IMG/VR virus record: IMGVR_UViG_3300036781_000821
Span: 27,888 to 91,887 of that record
Strand: one strand, 5' to 3'
Length of the DNA: 64,000 bases
Source: a virus
Part shown: positions 1 through 9,004 of the stretch, one piece after another
Layout: each line of letters begins with the position of its first letter
Position numbering within the stretch: the stretch's first letter is position 1
Notes under the pieces: generated by a model
What the model was told of the DNA's origin: nothing
What the model saw: only the letters and a program-made list of their open reading frames with translations
Database searches by the model: none
Program-made: the position numbers and the translations under genes

Positions 1-746
1 GTGTAGTTCAACTGCGAATTGTAGAGCTGGTTTGTGGCATTCTGCCCAGCGCTATAGAGTCCTCCCTGCGTTCCGTAGGTGCTTTGACCCGCCGAGATTG
101 CGGCTGTGCCGGCCGCGGGGTTAACTGGCGACGTGGGATTGACCACCTGCCCCTGGAATGGCGTGGGAGCTGTTGTTGCCGGAGTCGTGAGCTGTTGACC
201 ATTCGTAAACGCTTGGGCGTTGCCAAGCCGTTGTTGCTGGAGTGCCAATCCCGCGTTGCCGACCGTCATTCCCTCCTCGATTGCCGGAGCCAGTCCGCTG
301 ACATTGCCGTGGGCGGCGGAAATACCGCGAGCCTGTTGCTCGAGCTGGTTAATTGACGTCGGATCCAACGTCGTACCAAGGTCGAGGTCGCTGTTGATCG
401 TCTGGCCGAGCTTTTGGTGGGCAAGGTAGCCCTCGGGATCGAGCTGCTTGAGCGAGTCGAGTTCGACCTGGTTGTAGTCGCTCCCATACTTCTGTTGAAG
501 CGCGAGATTAGCAGCCGCGTTGCGATCCGCGCTCTCGGCGTTTACCTGATCGGTGTACTTGGTCAGATCCGCCGCGCCCGTTCCCGCGAACGCACCTTGC
601 CCGGTCTCCGCATTAAACGCCGTCTGCTGCACTTGGGGAGCGCTTCCGAGCATTGATTGAATGCCCTGGTTGTAGAGGGAGGCGAAATCCGGTGTCTGCG
701 GGTAGGGAACGGGATTTGAGGGAGGTGTTGGCGCGGAGCTGTTCAT
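1..746 (-). CDS. Partial Gln/Ala/Asn-rich phage protein (C-terminus outside window)
   Basis: Reading the minus strand from the ATG at 746, the frame stays open to the window edge (about 248 codons), so the C-terminus is missing. The start abuts the stop codon of the gene at 747, as in the tightly packed virion operon. The product is rich in Gln, Asn, Ala, Thr and Gly and begins MNSSAPTPPSNPVPYPQ; no catalytic motif is visible. Its place at the distal end of the tail-gene run fits an internal virion, ejection or tail protein, but that is inference from position only. Confidence 0.7.
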   Translation of the reverse strand, partial: MNSSAPTPPSNPVPYPQTPDFASLYNQGIQSMLGSAPQVQQTAFNAETGQGAFAGTGAADLTKYTDQVNAESADRNAAANLALQQKYGSDYNQVELDSLKQLDPEGYLAHQKLGQTINSDLDLGTTLDPTSINQLEQQARGISAAHGNVSGLAPAIEEGMTVGNAGLALQQQRLGNAQAFTNGQQLTTPATTAPTPFQGQVVNPTSPVNPAAGTAAISAGQSTYGTQGGLYSAGQNATNQLYNSQLNY

Positions 747-1145
747 TTAAACTTTCATGTGGCGGTTCATCAGTCCAATATCCTTGAACACGTACCGTTT
801 CCGGTTTCGTTTCAACCGTTCATAACCAATCACGCTCTGGCGTGGGAAATGCGATCGCATCGACCACCAGAGAGTCTTCAAAGCCTCACCCGTTCGCGCG
901 ACTGCGATGTCAATCCACATCACTTCGCCGGCATCATCGCGCACGTGCCAGTCCAGAGCCTGAGAACCGTGCGAAATCGGCCGCCCGATACCCACAGCGA
1001 GGCATCGGCCCGCGCCGTCGACGCAATAGATGAGGCTCTTTCGGTTCAGGGCGAAGCGAACGAAGCCGAAAAGCCGCTTCCAGCCCCACTCGCGGCATCG
1101 CGCCGAGTAGAGCCACAGGAAACGGGCGAAATCCACGGCGATCAC
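747..1145 (-). CDS. Hypothetical basic phage protein, 132 aa
   Basis: GTG start at 1145 overlaps the stop of the tail-hub gene (GTGA), so translation is probably coupled. The protein is basic and aromatic, with Trp-rich N-terminal and central parts and a C-terminal Lys/Arg cluster (YERLKRNRKRYVFK). I do not recognise the family. It sits between the hub-like gene and the partial Gln-rich gene, so a small virion-assembly role is plausible but unproven. Confidence 0.7.
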   Translation of the reverse strand: MIAVDFARFLWLYSARCREWGWKRLFGFVRFALNRKSLIYCVDGAGRCLAVGIGRPISHGSQALDWHVRDDAGEVMWIDIAVARTGEALKTLWWSMRSHFPRQSVIGYERLKRNRKRYVFKDIGLMNRHMKV

Positions 1146-2725
1146 GGCGTCAGCTCCTTTTCCACGGTGTCGAGATAGCCCGCGAGGTTCATCGAGCGCA
1201 TTCCGCAGTTGCCCTTTGTGTTGTGGATCTTGATAGCCATCTCCCGGAAGGGTCCGAATTGCATGAGATCACCCGCGTAGCGGTCGATACCCACCTTCTT
1301 GAGATCAAAAGGCAGGTCAACGGGCAGATCCACGGTCTCTACCTCGAAATCCTCCTTGACCTCGTTCTCGGTGTCCTCATCCAAAATCGCGCTTGCGGAA
1401 GTGTTTTCACCGCTGTCTTCCAAGTTCTCCAGCTCCAGCTCGCAATAATCGCCAGTCTTCGGGTTTTTGAGTTCCCGGAAATTCATCGAGCGGCTCAGAA
1501 CATCGAAATCGTAATCGGCGCCATCGTCCTGGAAGTCGGCCGCCACAAGGTTTTGCTCGCCCTTGTAATCGTTATTGACCAGCAGCTTTCCGGTATCCAT
1601 ACCGAGAACAAGTTTCAGGTCGCTGTTGAACTCAGTAATTTCCGAGCAACGCGCGCCGATGGACCACGGGCCTTCCCACGCCTTGTTTAGGAAGTTGTAG
1701 ACGAGCGTGTAGTTCGGCACCTGACTCGCATCGATCGGCACGCTCAGGCGATAGGTGTTGTTGCGGAAGACTGCGCTGGAGTTTTGCACGAACGCCCAAT
1801 TGATGCGCTCGATCCAATCTTGGATCTTCTTAGAAATCGGGTCGCTCACGCTGAAGCGGCCGTCGTTCGTCAACGTCGGGGTCAGGAGGCGAACGCCCTC
1901 CTTGTACGAGAGGAATGCAATTACGTCGTTGCACTGAACGGCAGTACGGTGCGCGCAACACCCAATCGAATCGCTGGTCTTGTTGATGGTCCAATCCCCC
2001 GCCGAGGTAGCCGTGGGATCTGCGTTGACCACGTAAATCCTGTTGAGCTTGAACACCGCGAGATTGAACTGAAACCACGGACAGGCGCCAGTAATGGGCT
2101 TTCCATCGCCGCCGACGCGGAAAGAAAATTGATTCTGCCAGTGCCCAGCCGTTGGATCGAGCAAGTCGCAGGCGTGGACCTGGTCCAGGACGGCCGAACT
2201 CGCCACAGGATTGTTGTAGTTGAGGACGAAGACGCGCTCTGTATGCGGAACGATGTATTTGTAGCCTGCTCCGGGGGTGTTTACGCCCGTAATTTGCGTA
2301 AACGCCGCCCCATCCCACGAATACACATTTTGAACGCCATCGACCAACAGCATTAAATCTGCAAGCTGCGCCATATGCACCTGGGCACCAGCGGTGGGAA
2401 CGTACGTTCCTATTGCGCCGGACACGACCACGCCGTCGAAGCTTTTCATCTGCGCATTACAGGCGATCAGAAGCTTCTCGACGGTAGGTGTCTTGAAATG
2501 CTTCATCCCCTGAATCGCTTGGGCAGCCGTCACCGTCGCGAGTAGACTGTGACCAATTCTCTTCTTGCACCGCTCATTGCTGAACAGCCGCCCGTTCAAG
2601 ATCAGTTGCGCTTCATTGGGCGCGAGACTGTTCGGACGGTCGTTGGAATTCATGCCACCTCCGAACGAGATTTGCTCGTCGAAGATCAGCGGATCATCCA
2701 GAAGTTCGTTATTGTGGACGGGCAT
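1142..2725 (-). CDS. Tail hub / head-tail closure protein, beta-propeller-like
   Basis: A 527-aa acidic, beta-rich protein. After an N-terminal segment with a GGGMNSNDRPNSLAPNE stretch come repeated short strands with periodic Trp, Tyr and Gly residues (for example VYSWDGAAF, IYVVNADP, YTLVYNFLNKAWEGPW), the pattern of beta-propeller hub or stopper proteins in short-tailed phages. The ATG overlaps the TAA of the upstream tailspike-like gene by one base (TAATG). The likely role is closing the portal channel or carrying fibres. The fold assignment is inferred from strand periodicity and neighbours. Confidence 0.6.
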   Translation of the reverse strand: MPVHNNELLDDPLIFDEQISFGGGMNSNDRPNSLAPNEAQLILNGRLFSNERCKKRIGHSLLATVTAAQAIQGMKHFKTPTVEKLLIACNAQMKSFDGVVVSGAIGTYVPTAGAQVHMAQLADLMLLVDGVQNVYSWDGAAFTQITGVNTPGAGYKYIVPHTERVFVLNYNNPVASSAVLDQVHACDLLDPTAGHWQNQFSFRVGGDGKPITGACPWFQFNLAVFKLNRIYVVNADPTATSAGDWTINKTSDSIGCCAHRTAVQCNDVIAFLSYKEGVRLLTPTLTNDGRFSVSDPISKKIQDWIERINWAFVQNSSAVFRNNTYRLSVPIDASQVPNYTLVYNFLNKAWEGPWSIGARCSEITEFNSDLKLVLGMDTGKLLVNNDYKGEQNLVAADFQDDGADYDFDVLSRSMNFRELKNPKTGDYCELELENLEDSGENTSASAILDEDTENEVKEDFEVETVDLPVDLPFDLKKVGIDRYAGDLMQFGPFREMAIKIHNTKGNCGMRSMNLAGYLDTVEKELTP

Positions 2726-5250
2726 TAATTCAGGACTTCAATAGTCAGGTTGGTGCAGGTGATGGTGTTGCTCGCGCTGGCCGTTCCCCATGTCACAAAC
2801 AGCCCAACAGTCTGGCTGTTTGCGGAGTTGAACGTCGCAGCCTGGTCGGGAGCATCCAGCGGATTATTCGTAGTGGCCGCACTGAAATAACTGCATGCGC
2901 CCACGGTCTTGCTCGTTGCGCTGCCGCCCGTCGTCCGCAGGGTCAGATCGAAACTGGCTTCCCAGTCTTTCGTTCCGGTGATCGACACCATCGTCTGGGC
3001 GCTGGTGTCGGCCATGACCGTCGTTCCCAGCTTTAATTGGAAGCGGAGTGTCGGGGTTCCCGTGTTTGCTATGATTCCGCGCGCATGAACTCTGATGGTT
3101 TTCCCGGCAACGAGGAAACTGGCTGGAATTGTCGCTGTACCTATGCCGGTTCCGACCAGTGTCGTTCCAGCACCGGAATTGGCTACCGTCACATCGGCGG
3201 TCTGCGTGAACAGCGTTCTCGTCGTGGAAACTGTTGCTCCCGTTTCACGAAATAGAAGCGTAGTCTGCGTCGAATCATTCCAGAGATCGCCGTTGGTCGT
3301 CGTCGCGGCTTTGCTGGCAAGATTGATCCTGCCGCCCAAGAATACATCCTTGGCAATGCCGAGGCCGCCTGCGAATGTCGCGCAACCGCTACCCGTGCTC
3401 GTCGATTGGGTTGCATCATTGAAGGCCCCGTTGCCTCCGAATACAAAAACACCGTTGATGTTCGCATTTTGACCAGATGCCGGAGAAATCGTTACTGAGC
3501 CCGATGTATTCACCGAGATCGGAGCCACGAAAACAAGAGCGTCAGTCCCGATCGTAATCGGACTCGTCGCGCCGCAGACAAATTCCTGCTTGCCGTTGAC
3601 TGTGCCAGCCAGCGCGTATATCTTCTGCGCGATGATCTTGTCCGATGTGTCGTACTGCGTATGCCGCATCAGGATGAACGGGTGCGAGCCATCGCCAGTT
3701 TGAATCAGCACATAAAGTCCATTCTGGAAGGTGCTGGCCTGCCCTGTGACAAGAATTGCCATACCCTGTGTGGTCGCGGTGCCGTTAACCGTACCAAGTG
3801 CGCCGTTGGAATTGCCCGTCAGGGTTGCTCCAACTCCGCTCGTTCCGTTGGCATAGGTACAGGCGGGTAATGCGCTGAAAGCTAACAAGTCCGCTTTTAG
3901 AGGACCGCGAAGGTAGTTTCCGCCGCCCAGCTTAGCAACCGGGTTTCCGGTGAAGTCCGTCGCATTATTGAATTGGGGAACGCAACCGGAAAACGTCGGC
4001 GCTCCCAATGCCGAGTCGATCATAACGTCGTTAAAAATCAGGTTTGAGGCGTTCGCGATGTTGAAGCTCGTTGGCGTTGTCGTGCCAACCACGTCCCGCT
4101 CGCGCAGCTTGAGGTTCGTAAAGATTATGTTGGTGATGTTGCCGGAGCTAGGAGAAGTAATGTGGACCCCGTGCTTAATTGTTCCTCCAGAGAGATCGGC
4201 ATCGTTAACCTCGAAATCGCAATCGTCCCACTCCATGTTTGAATAGGTGTTGCCTCCCTGACCGTTGAGCGAAACGCCCGCATTGCGCAGGTTTTTTCCA
4301 ACGCAGCCAATGGCCTTGTAGTTTGCAATCGGCCCTTCGTAATAGAACATGGTGCTGACGTTTTCCGCGTAACCGGCAATCTGCGTGACTGGCCCAACAC
4401 CCGTTCCGCCGAAGGCACAGGTTGAAAAGTTTGAGGATGCGCCAAGCTTGTTGTAGACGCTGCAATGACTCCAAATCGCTTGGCAGCTCTTGGAACCGCT
4501 GGTCGTGAACGTCAGAAATGTGCCGCCGTAATTGCCCTGGAACGAGTCTTCAGTTAGATCGGCGCCATAGTTCCCGGAAACGTCATGTTCGCCACCGCCA
4601 TCGGTATAGGTGGCAAAGGTAAAGGTGAAGCCCTCGCTTCCACCGGTGTTGCCGTACATGTTGATCGCCTTCACACCGAGCATGAAGCATTTGTTTCCAT
4701 ACAATTTGATTGCATTGATGCTGTTTGAAGTACTCGCGCTCAGCGCGGTCGCATTACCGTCGAGAGTTGCGCCATAACCGATAACGCCCGCGCCCGCGCC
4801 ATCTGCGTTGTAGACGTTTCCGAACATCGTCGGAGTTGCGTTGGTCAACGAATTGAGCTTGAAATAGCATCCGTTGATCACGACGATGCAGCTTTGCGGA
4901 ATCTGCCAGGTGTTATTCGATGTGCCGTCGCCGTTGCCTTCGATCAGGTATGGATTCGCCGAGGAGTTGGGAATGCAGACGACGACCGTGTTCGCAAAGT
5001 TATGATTGAACCAAACCGAAGACCATTTTGCGGGTGTGGAAACATCGTAGGGGTCCCACTGAGCGCCAGTACCCGCAACGCTATCGGTTCGCATCGCCAA
5101 ATAAACGGCGTTGGCGAGGCCGAGTTGCGCGACGGTGCCCAGGCTTGAGCCGCCACTCGTTCCCCCCATCAACCTGGGCGCGGGATCATACTGACCAAAA
5201 CTGGCGGTCAGCCCCAAGACCGCAACAAGAAGGATTCTTAGCCAGCGCAT
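2725..5250 (-). CDS. Tailspike / pectate-lyase-like beta-helix fibre protein with signal-like N-terminus
   Basis: An 841-aa protein, Gly/Asn/Thr/Ser-rich, with the repeating short-strand texture of right-handed beta-helix tailspikes (residues about 80-450) followed by a repeat-rich beta domain. Such proteins bind or cleave surface polysaccharide. Residues 1-20 (MRWLRILLVAVLGLTASFGQ) look like a Sec signal peptide with a short basic N-region, a hydrophobic core and a small-residue cleavage area. That is unusual for a cytoplasmically assembled virion protein. It lies two bases from another signal-bearing gene. No catalytic residues can be assigned by eye. Confidence 0.65.
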   Translation of the reverse strand: MRWLRILLVAVLGLTASFGQYDPAPRLMGGTSGGSSLGTVAQLGLANAVYLAMRTDSVAGTGAQWDPYDVSTPAKWSSVWFNHNFANTVVVCIPNSSANPYLIEGNGDGTSNNTWQIPQSCIVVINGCYFKLNSLTNATPTMFGNVYNADGAGAGVIGYGATLDGNATALSASTSNSINAIKLYGNKCFMLGVKAINMYGNTGGSEGFTFTFATYTDGGGEHDVSGNYGADLTEDSFQGNYGGTFLTFTTSGSKSCQAIWSHCSVYNKLGASSNFSTCAFGGTGVGPVTQIAGYAENVSTMFYYEGPIANYKAIGCVGKNLRNAGVSLNGQGGNTYSNMEWDDCDFEVNDADLSGGTIKHGVHITSPSSGNITNIIFTNLKLRERDVVGTTTPTSFNIANASNLIFNDVMIDSALGAPTFSGCVPQFNNATDFTGNPVAKLGGGNYLRGPLKADLLAFSALPACTYANGTSGVGATLTGNSNGALGTVNGTATTQGMAILVTGQASTFQNGLYVLIQTGDGSHPFILMRHTQYDTSDKIIAQKIYALAGTVNGKQEFVCGATSPITIGTDALVFVAPISVNTSGSVTISPASGQNANINGVFVFGGNGAFNDATQSTSTGSGCATFAGGLGIAKDVFLGGRINLASKAATTTNGDLWNDSTQTTLLFRETGATVSTTRTLFTQTADVTVANSGAGTTLVGTGIGTATIPASFLVAGKTIRVHARGIIANTGTPTLRFQLKLGTTVMADTSAQTMVSITGTKDWEASFDLTLRTTGGSATSKTVGACSYFSAATTNNPLDAPDQAATFNSANSQTVGLFVTWGTASASNTITCTNLTIEVLN

Positions 5251-5252
5251 CG

Positions 5253-5651
5253 TTAGAACCCTCCAATTTCGGTGCGGATAACTATCGTCACCTGCGTGTT
5301 GGATTCATCCGCGCGCCTGATCCAAAGCTCGTTGCAGTCTCGCGTCTGAAATCCACGGACGGTAACGGCTGCGTTGGCGGGCAGAACCATTCCGAACGTG
5401 TCGGTGCTGCCTTGGCGCACCTCGATGGGAACGCTTGTGCCAGTCTTGACCGACGTTGGAATGATCACGCGATCACAAATGACATCCGGGAGCTGAACCC
5501 ACGTTGAACCCGAAGCCGAGGTCGTGACCTGAAAATTCTTTCCCTTTTCCGGCTGGTAGGACTTCACTACGGGGTCCGCATAAACCAGACCGCACAACAG
5601 CACCAACGCGAGCCACACGCTCGCCATCTTCGTCATCCACTTCGTTCTCAT
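5253..5651 (-). CDS. Small secreted-type phage protein, 132 aa
   Basis: N-terminus MRTKWMTKMASVWLALVLLCGLVYA resembles a Sec signal peptide with likely cleavage after YA; the remaining 107 residues are beta-rich with no recognised motif. Met6 and Met9 are alternative starts. It is sandwiched between the tailspike-like gene and the connector-like gene. It could be a fibre accessory protein or an exported host-modifying protein; the sequence does not decide. Confidence 0.65.
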   Translation of the reverse strand: MRTKWMTKMASVWLALVLLCGLVYADPVVKSYQPEKGKNFQVTTSASGSTWVQLPDVICDRVIIPTSVKTGTSVPIEVRQGSTDTFGMVLPANAAVTVRGFQTRDCNELWIRRADESNTQVTIVIRTEIGGF

Positions 5652-5671
5652 TTCTCTCTTTCGGTTTGGGG

Positions 5672-6625
5672 TTAAGCTTTCAGGAATTGGTCGTATCCGC
5701 CGTCACAGGCGAAATCCACATCATCGGAGGCAATAAATGGAGCGTCGGGAACGAGCCGCACCTGGTTGGCGCGCTGGTATTCGTGGGCATCCTTCAAAAT
5801 CGCGAGCTGCGTGTTGGCCTCTTCGATTTTGGCTTGGGCCTTGGCGTACTGCCGGCTGCGCTCCAGCATGTCCGCCGTGCCGAAGGCGATGAGCGTGTTT
5901 TCCATGAACGACAACTCGGGAGTGTCGTTATCGTCGATCAATTGCCGCGCGCGGATCTTGTAGAGCACGAGCATGGTTTTGTCGGTCGACGGAATCGGGT
6001 GCAATTGAATCTGCTGGCACTTCACGTCGCGGTGTTCCGCCCACACCGTAATCAGCGTCGTGCCGCTGGTGTTGCCCTTGACGACCAGATCCCCGGTCAT
6101 GTCGTCTTTTCCCATCTGCCAGACATCATCGTAGGTGTTCGTCGACAGGACATCGGCACCGGAGCTGAGCGTCACCGTCTCACGGTAGATCACGCCCTCA
6201 TATTCGCCCTCGACGCGGACTTTCTTGCCGTTATCGGCCGCCTGCACCTGAACAAACTTGAGCTTTTCCCCGGCCGGCTTCACTTCGGTGGCAACCGGCC
6301 GTTCAAGCGAGTAATCCCAGGGCTCACCCGACTGCTCAAAGATGTTGGCGTAGGTCAGGTAGAGATATTCCTTTTGGACGGGTAGGATGAAGCGCGTGTC
6401 GTAGCGAATGGCGAGGACCAGCGCCATTGTCTGGGGAAAGATGATGTACTGGTTCGCGGTCGTAACCGCAACCGACTTCAGCCGCAGCAGCTCGCGCCAA
6501 ATTGTGTAGAGGCAGATCATGTCATGGCGCTGGCGCAGGAATTTCTTGCAAGCGGTTTGGCTCACGGCATCGTTCTTACCCACCTTCGTGCCGATCACGT
6601 CGACCATCTGGGAGAGTGACATCAT
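5672..6625 (-). CDS. Putative head-tail adaptor / virion connector, 317 aa
   Basis: A mixed protein with a helical N-terminus (VSQTACKKFLRQRHDMICLY), a beta-rich middle (residues about 80-220) and a helical C-terminus containing an Ala/Gln/Glu-rich coil (ARQYAKAQAKIEEANTQ-like). The layout resembles adaptor proteins that bridge portal and tail in podoviruses. It overlaps the next upstream gene by four bases. The family is not identified with certainty; the role is inferred from fold texture and location among tail genes. Confidence 0.5.
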   Translation of the reverse strand: MMSLSQMVDVIGTKVGKNDAVSQTACKKFLRQRHDMICLYTIWRELLRLKSVAVTTANQYIIFPQTMALVLAIRYDTRFILPVQKEYLYLTYANIFEQSGEPWDYSLERPVATEVKPAGEKLKFVQVQAADNGKKVRVEGEYEGVIYRETVTLSSGADVLSTNTYDDVWQMGKDDMTGDLVVKGNTSGTTLITVWAEHRDVKCQQIQLHPIPSTDKTMLVLYKIRARQLIDDNDTPELSFMENTLIAFGTADMLERSRQYAKAQAKIEEANTQLAILKDAHEYQRANQVRLVPDAPFIASDDVDFACDGGYDQFLKA

Positions 6626-6867
6626 CGCAGGCCGTCCAGTTTGACATTGATCTTCGCCACGTCAGAGCAAATCATGTCCAACTTGGTTTCAGAGCGAATT
6701 TGGCTCTCGCGGTGATTGACCATCTTGTCCTCAGCCTCATCCAGCCGCCTATCCAAAGCATCCTGACGTTTTTCAACACGGTCAAGGCGGTAGGGAATAA
6801 CAGCCCAGGCCGCCAACGCCCCCAGGACGGAGAAAATCGCCATTACCGTGTTGATGTCGAATTGCAT
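6622..6867 (-). CDS. Small membrane-anchored coiled-coil protein, 81 aa
   Basis: One N-terminal transmembrane segment (residues about 8-26, VMAIFSVLGALAAWAVIPY) is followed by a heptad-rich charged helix (RLDRVEKRQDALDRRLDEAE). This is the topology of an inner-membrane protein with a periplasmic or cytoplasmic coil, as in some holin-accessory proteins. A second spanin-like architecture exists at 13.6 kb, so an inner-membrane spanin role here is less likely. The ATGA overlap with the adaptor-like gene supports a real small gene. Confidence 0.6.
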   Translation of the reverse strand: MQFDINTVMAIFSVLGALAAWAVIPYRLDRVEKRQDALDRRLDEAEDKMVNHRESQIRSETKLDMICSDVAKINVKLDGLR

Positions 6868-6869
6868 TT

Positions 6870-7994
6870 TCAGATTTTGATGATCTTGTTCACGATGGCC
6901 GTGGGTTGGGTGATGTTGTGCGGATTTCCACCGCCCGTGTCGCCTGTCACGGGGGAAGCGCCGCTTGTCGTAACTGCTGTACTCGCTCCAGTCGCGGCGA
7001 AAACCGCCTGTGTGCCCATGCCGTGATGGTGAGCGGGCATTTCGGCGATGGAGAGCGTTTCGCTCTCGGAACCACCCACCGCAGCCAGGTTCGTTGCCGT
7101 GCCGCCAAAATACGTTGCCGTCAGGCGATTGGCGGCCGAGCCGCCCATATTGTCTTTACCAGCGCAGACGCGCCCGCGCAGGTCGGGGACGTTGAACGTG
7201 GTCGTGCCATCGCCCACACCCCACGTGGTGCCAATCTGGGCGAACAGCGCGGCGTAGGTCGTGCGGGAGACGGCGGATCCGTCACAGAGGAGGAAACCGG
7301 TCGGAACCGTGCCCCCGCCGAAGTCCAGCATCACGCCCGTCGGTACATATCCGGTTGCGGCCGGGATCTCCGCGAGGATCTGCACATAGGCCGTGGTCGT
7401 ACTCGTGGCGATGAAGATTTGCTTGTCGAATTGGCCCGCAGTTGTGGGCGCCGTCGTCGTGCTCGCGCCGGCAGTCGCGCCGCTCAGGTAATAGATTGAA
7501 CCCGAGGACAGACTGGTAAGCCCCGTAATCACGCCCTCGTTGATGAATGTGAAATTGTTGGCATCGGCCACTGCGCTGACCACGCCAACCGCGTGGACCG
7601 TGCCCGAGGCATCGGCTTTCGCCTTTGAGTAGGCGGAGCCCGTGTAATAAATGATGTCTCCCACGGCGAACCCGTGCGAGGCCTGGTTGATGCTCTGCTG
7701 GAGCCGCGTCAGGTTCGTGGAGGGAACCGCGTCGCTGTAGAGAACTTTCTTGAGCAATCCGCTCGCGTTCTCGTACACCAGCATCAAATCGCCGGGCTGG
7801 GGACTGCCGGAAATCGCGGTCTTCGTCGTGAGGAAACTCGGCTGGACCACCGCACCGTTGACGATCTGGTTCAGCTCGGTGTTGTTGATGTTCTTCTGGT
7901 CGGGAGCAAACGTGTAGCCCGTCAGGATGTCTCCCCCCAAACAGGAGAGACATCCCAACAGAACCAGCGTCAGTATGTAACGCAGGCGGTCCAT
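6870..7994 (-). CDS. Tail fibre with C-terminal phage tail-collar domain
   Basis: A 374-aa protein. Residues about 245-300 carry the tail-collar signature (MLDFGGGTVPTGFLLCDGS, then YAALFAQIGTTWGVGDG and FNVPDLRGR), followed by a His-rich MPAHHHGMG-type motif seen in short tail fibres. The N-terminus MDRLRYILTLVLLGCLSCLGG is signal-peptide or lipoprotein-like, the third tail-region protein here with such a start. Known family role: host receptor binding at the tail tip. GTG/ATG overlap with the endolysin gene suggests coupled translation. Confidence 0.85.
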   Translation of the reverse strand: MDRLRYILTLVLLGCLSCLGGDILTGYTFAPDQKNINNTELNQIVNGAVVQPSFLTTKTAISGSPQPGDLMLVYENASGLLKKVLYSDAVPSTNLTRLQQSINQASHGFAVGDIIYYTGSAYSKAKADASGTVHAVGVVSAVADANNFTFINEGVITGLTSLSSGSIYYLSGATAGASTTTAPTTAGQFDKQIFIATSTTTAYVQILAEIPAATGYVPTGVMLDFGGGTVPTGFLLCDGSAVSRTTYAALFAQIGTTWGVGDGTTTFNVPDLRGRVCAGKDNMGGSAANRLTATYFGGTATNLAAVGGSESETLSIAEMPAHHHGMGTQAVFAATGASTAVTTSGASPVTGDTGGGNPHNITQPTAIVNKIIKI

Positions 7995-8683
7995 TACTCG
8001 ATGCAGGCTTCCATATGCATCGGATCAACCGACGCGCCTTTGAAGTCACCGCCCCATGTCCAACCCTCGGCCTTGAACAGGTCGATCAGGATTTGCGGAA
8101 CTCCTTTTTCGGGGTTCCACTTGCTTCCCTGCGGATTGTTATCCGGGTCCCAGTCAATCGCCGCACCATACGCGTGGAGCGAGAGACGGCTGCTATTCCG
8201 TTGTTTACGGAACTCGAAACCGCCGCCAAACAAGTGCAGGTCATCGGCCTCGATCTTCTCCTGGTCGCGGCCGTATTCCTGCCACAGCGCGGCCAGAATG
8301 CGGTCGATGCTCGGCTTTACGCGCTCATGGACGCGGAATCGCCGCAGGAGCTTATTTTCCATCTTCCCGGTGTTGGGATTGATCTCCTGCCAGCTCGTCA
8401 CCATCCGAAACGGAGGCTCGACGAACTTGAGGAAATTGCTTTCCCACCAGGGATCGAGGTTGCCGTCGATGCCAACCGGATTACGGAATACGTTAATCGC
8501 CTCATCGCGTGTAGGCCACGAATTTCGCACGAGGCTATCGCGCAGAGGACGCACAACCACAGGCACAATCGCTTTCGGCGCGTCCGCTTCAGGTGCCGGG
8601 TTCGGAGTGTTCTCCGCAGGTGGAGTTTCCGGCGCGTCCGCTTCCGGTGCGCCCTCATCCTTCTTGGTGTCATTCTTAGCCAT
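7994..8683 (-). CDS. Peptidoglycan endopeptidase, M15 (VanY/D-Ala-D-Ala carboxypeptidase-like) endolysin
   Basis: A 229-aa protein with a Pro/Ala/Glu-rich N-terminal linker (about residues 1-45) and a C-terminal M15-type zinc peptidase domain. The zinc-site pattern is visible as SLHAYGAAIDWDPDNN (His and Asp ligands), with the distal His in DPMHME. Known family role: cleavage of peptide bonds in peptidoglycan. No signal peptide is visible, so release would depend on the holin-like protein. It lies among structural genes, apart from the spanin cluster. Confidence 0.85.
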   Translation of the reverse strand: MAKNDTKKDEGAPEADAPETPPAENTPNPAPEADAPKAIVPVVVRPLRDSLVRNSWPTRDEAINVFRNPVGIDGNLDPWWESNFLKFVEPPFRMVTSWQEINPNTGKMENKLLRRFRVHERVKPSIDRILAALWQEYGRDQEKIEADDLHLFGGGFEFRKQRNSSRLSLHAYGAAIDWDPDNNPQGSKWNPEKGVPQILIDLFKAEGWTWGGDFKGASVDPMHMEACIE

Positions 8684-8690
8684 CGTTTTC

Positions 8691-8951
8691 CTATCCGTTT
8701 TGCCCTTTGAACTGCGAGATCAACTGCGATCTCATGTCATCGAGGCTGGGTTCACTTTGCTGTTGAGCTTGGTCCACGGGCTGCCCGTTAACGGCGCTCG
8801 GCGTGATCGTCACCATCCCGTTCTGGGATTGCGACACCTTGCCGTCGACCGTCACCGAAACGTCGTCACCGACTTGCGGCTCGCTACCGTCAGCGGAAAC
8901 CGCCGAGGCCGGGAGCACCAACTGCGCCTGCGTTTGCGTTTGCATATTCAT
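8691..8951 (-). CDS. Hypothetical Gln-rich acidic protein, 86 aa
   Basis: Small soluble protein with a Gln/Thr-rich N-terminus, a central beta-like VGDDVSVTVDGKVSQSQNG stretch and an amphipathic C-terminal helix (LDDMRSQLISQFKGQ). The position between capsid and endolysin genes suggests a capsid-associated or assembly protein. No family recognised. Confidence 0.6.
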   Translation of the reverse strand: MNMQTQTQAQLVLPASAVSADGSEPQVGDDVSVTVDGKVSQSQNGMVTITPSAVNGQPVDQAQQQSEPSLDDMRSQLISQFKGQNG

Positions 8952-9004
8952 TTCAGGGTTCAGCGGGCGACCAGCCCATGCCAGCCGCCGCCGAATCCAT
9001 TTCC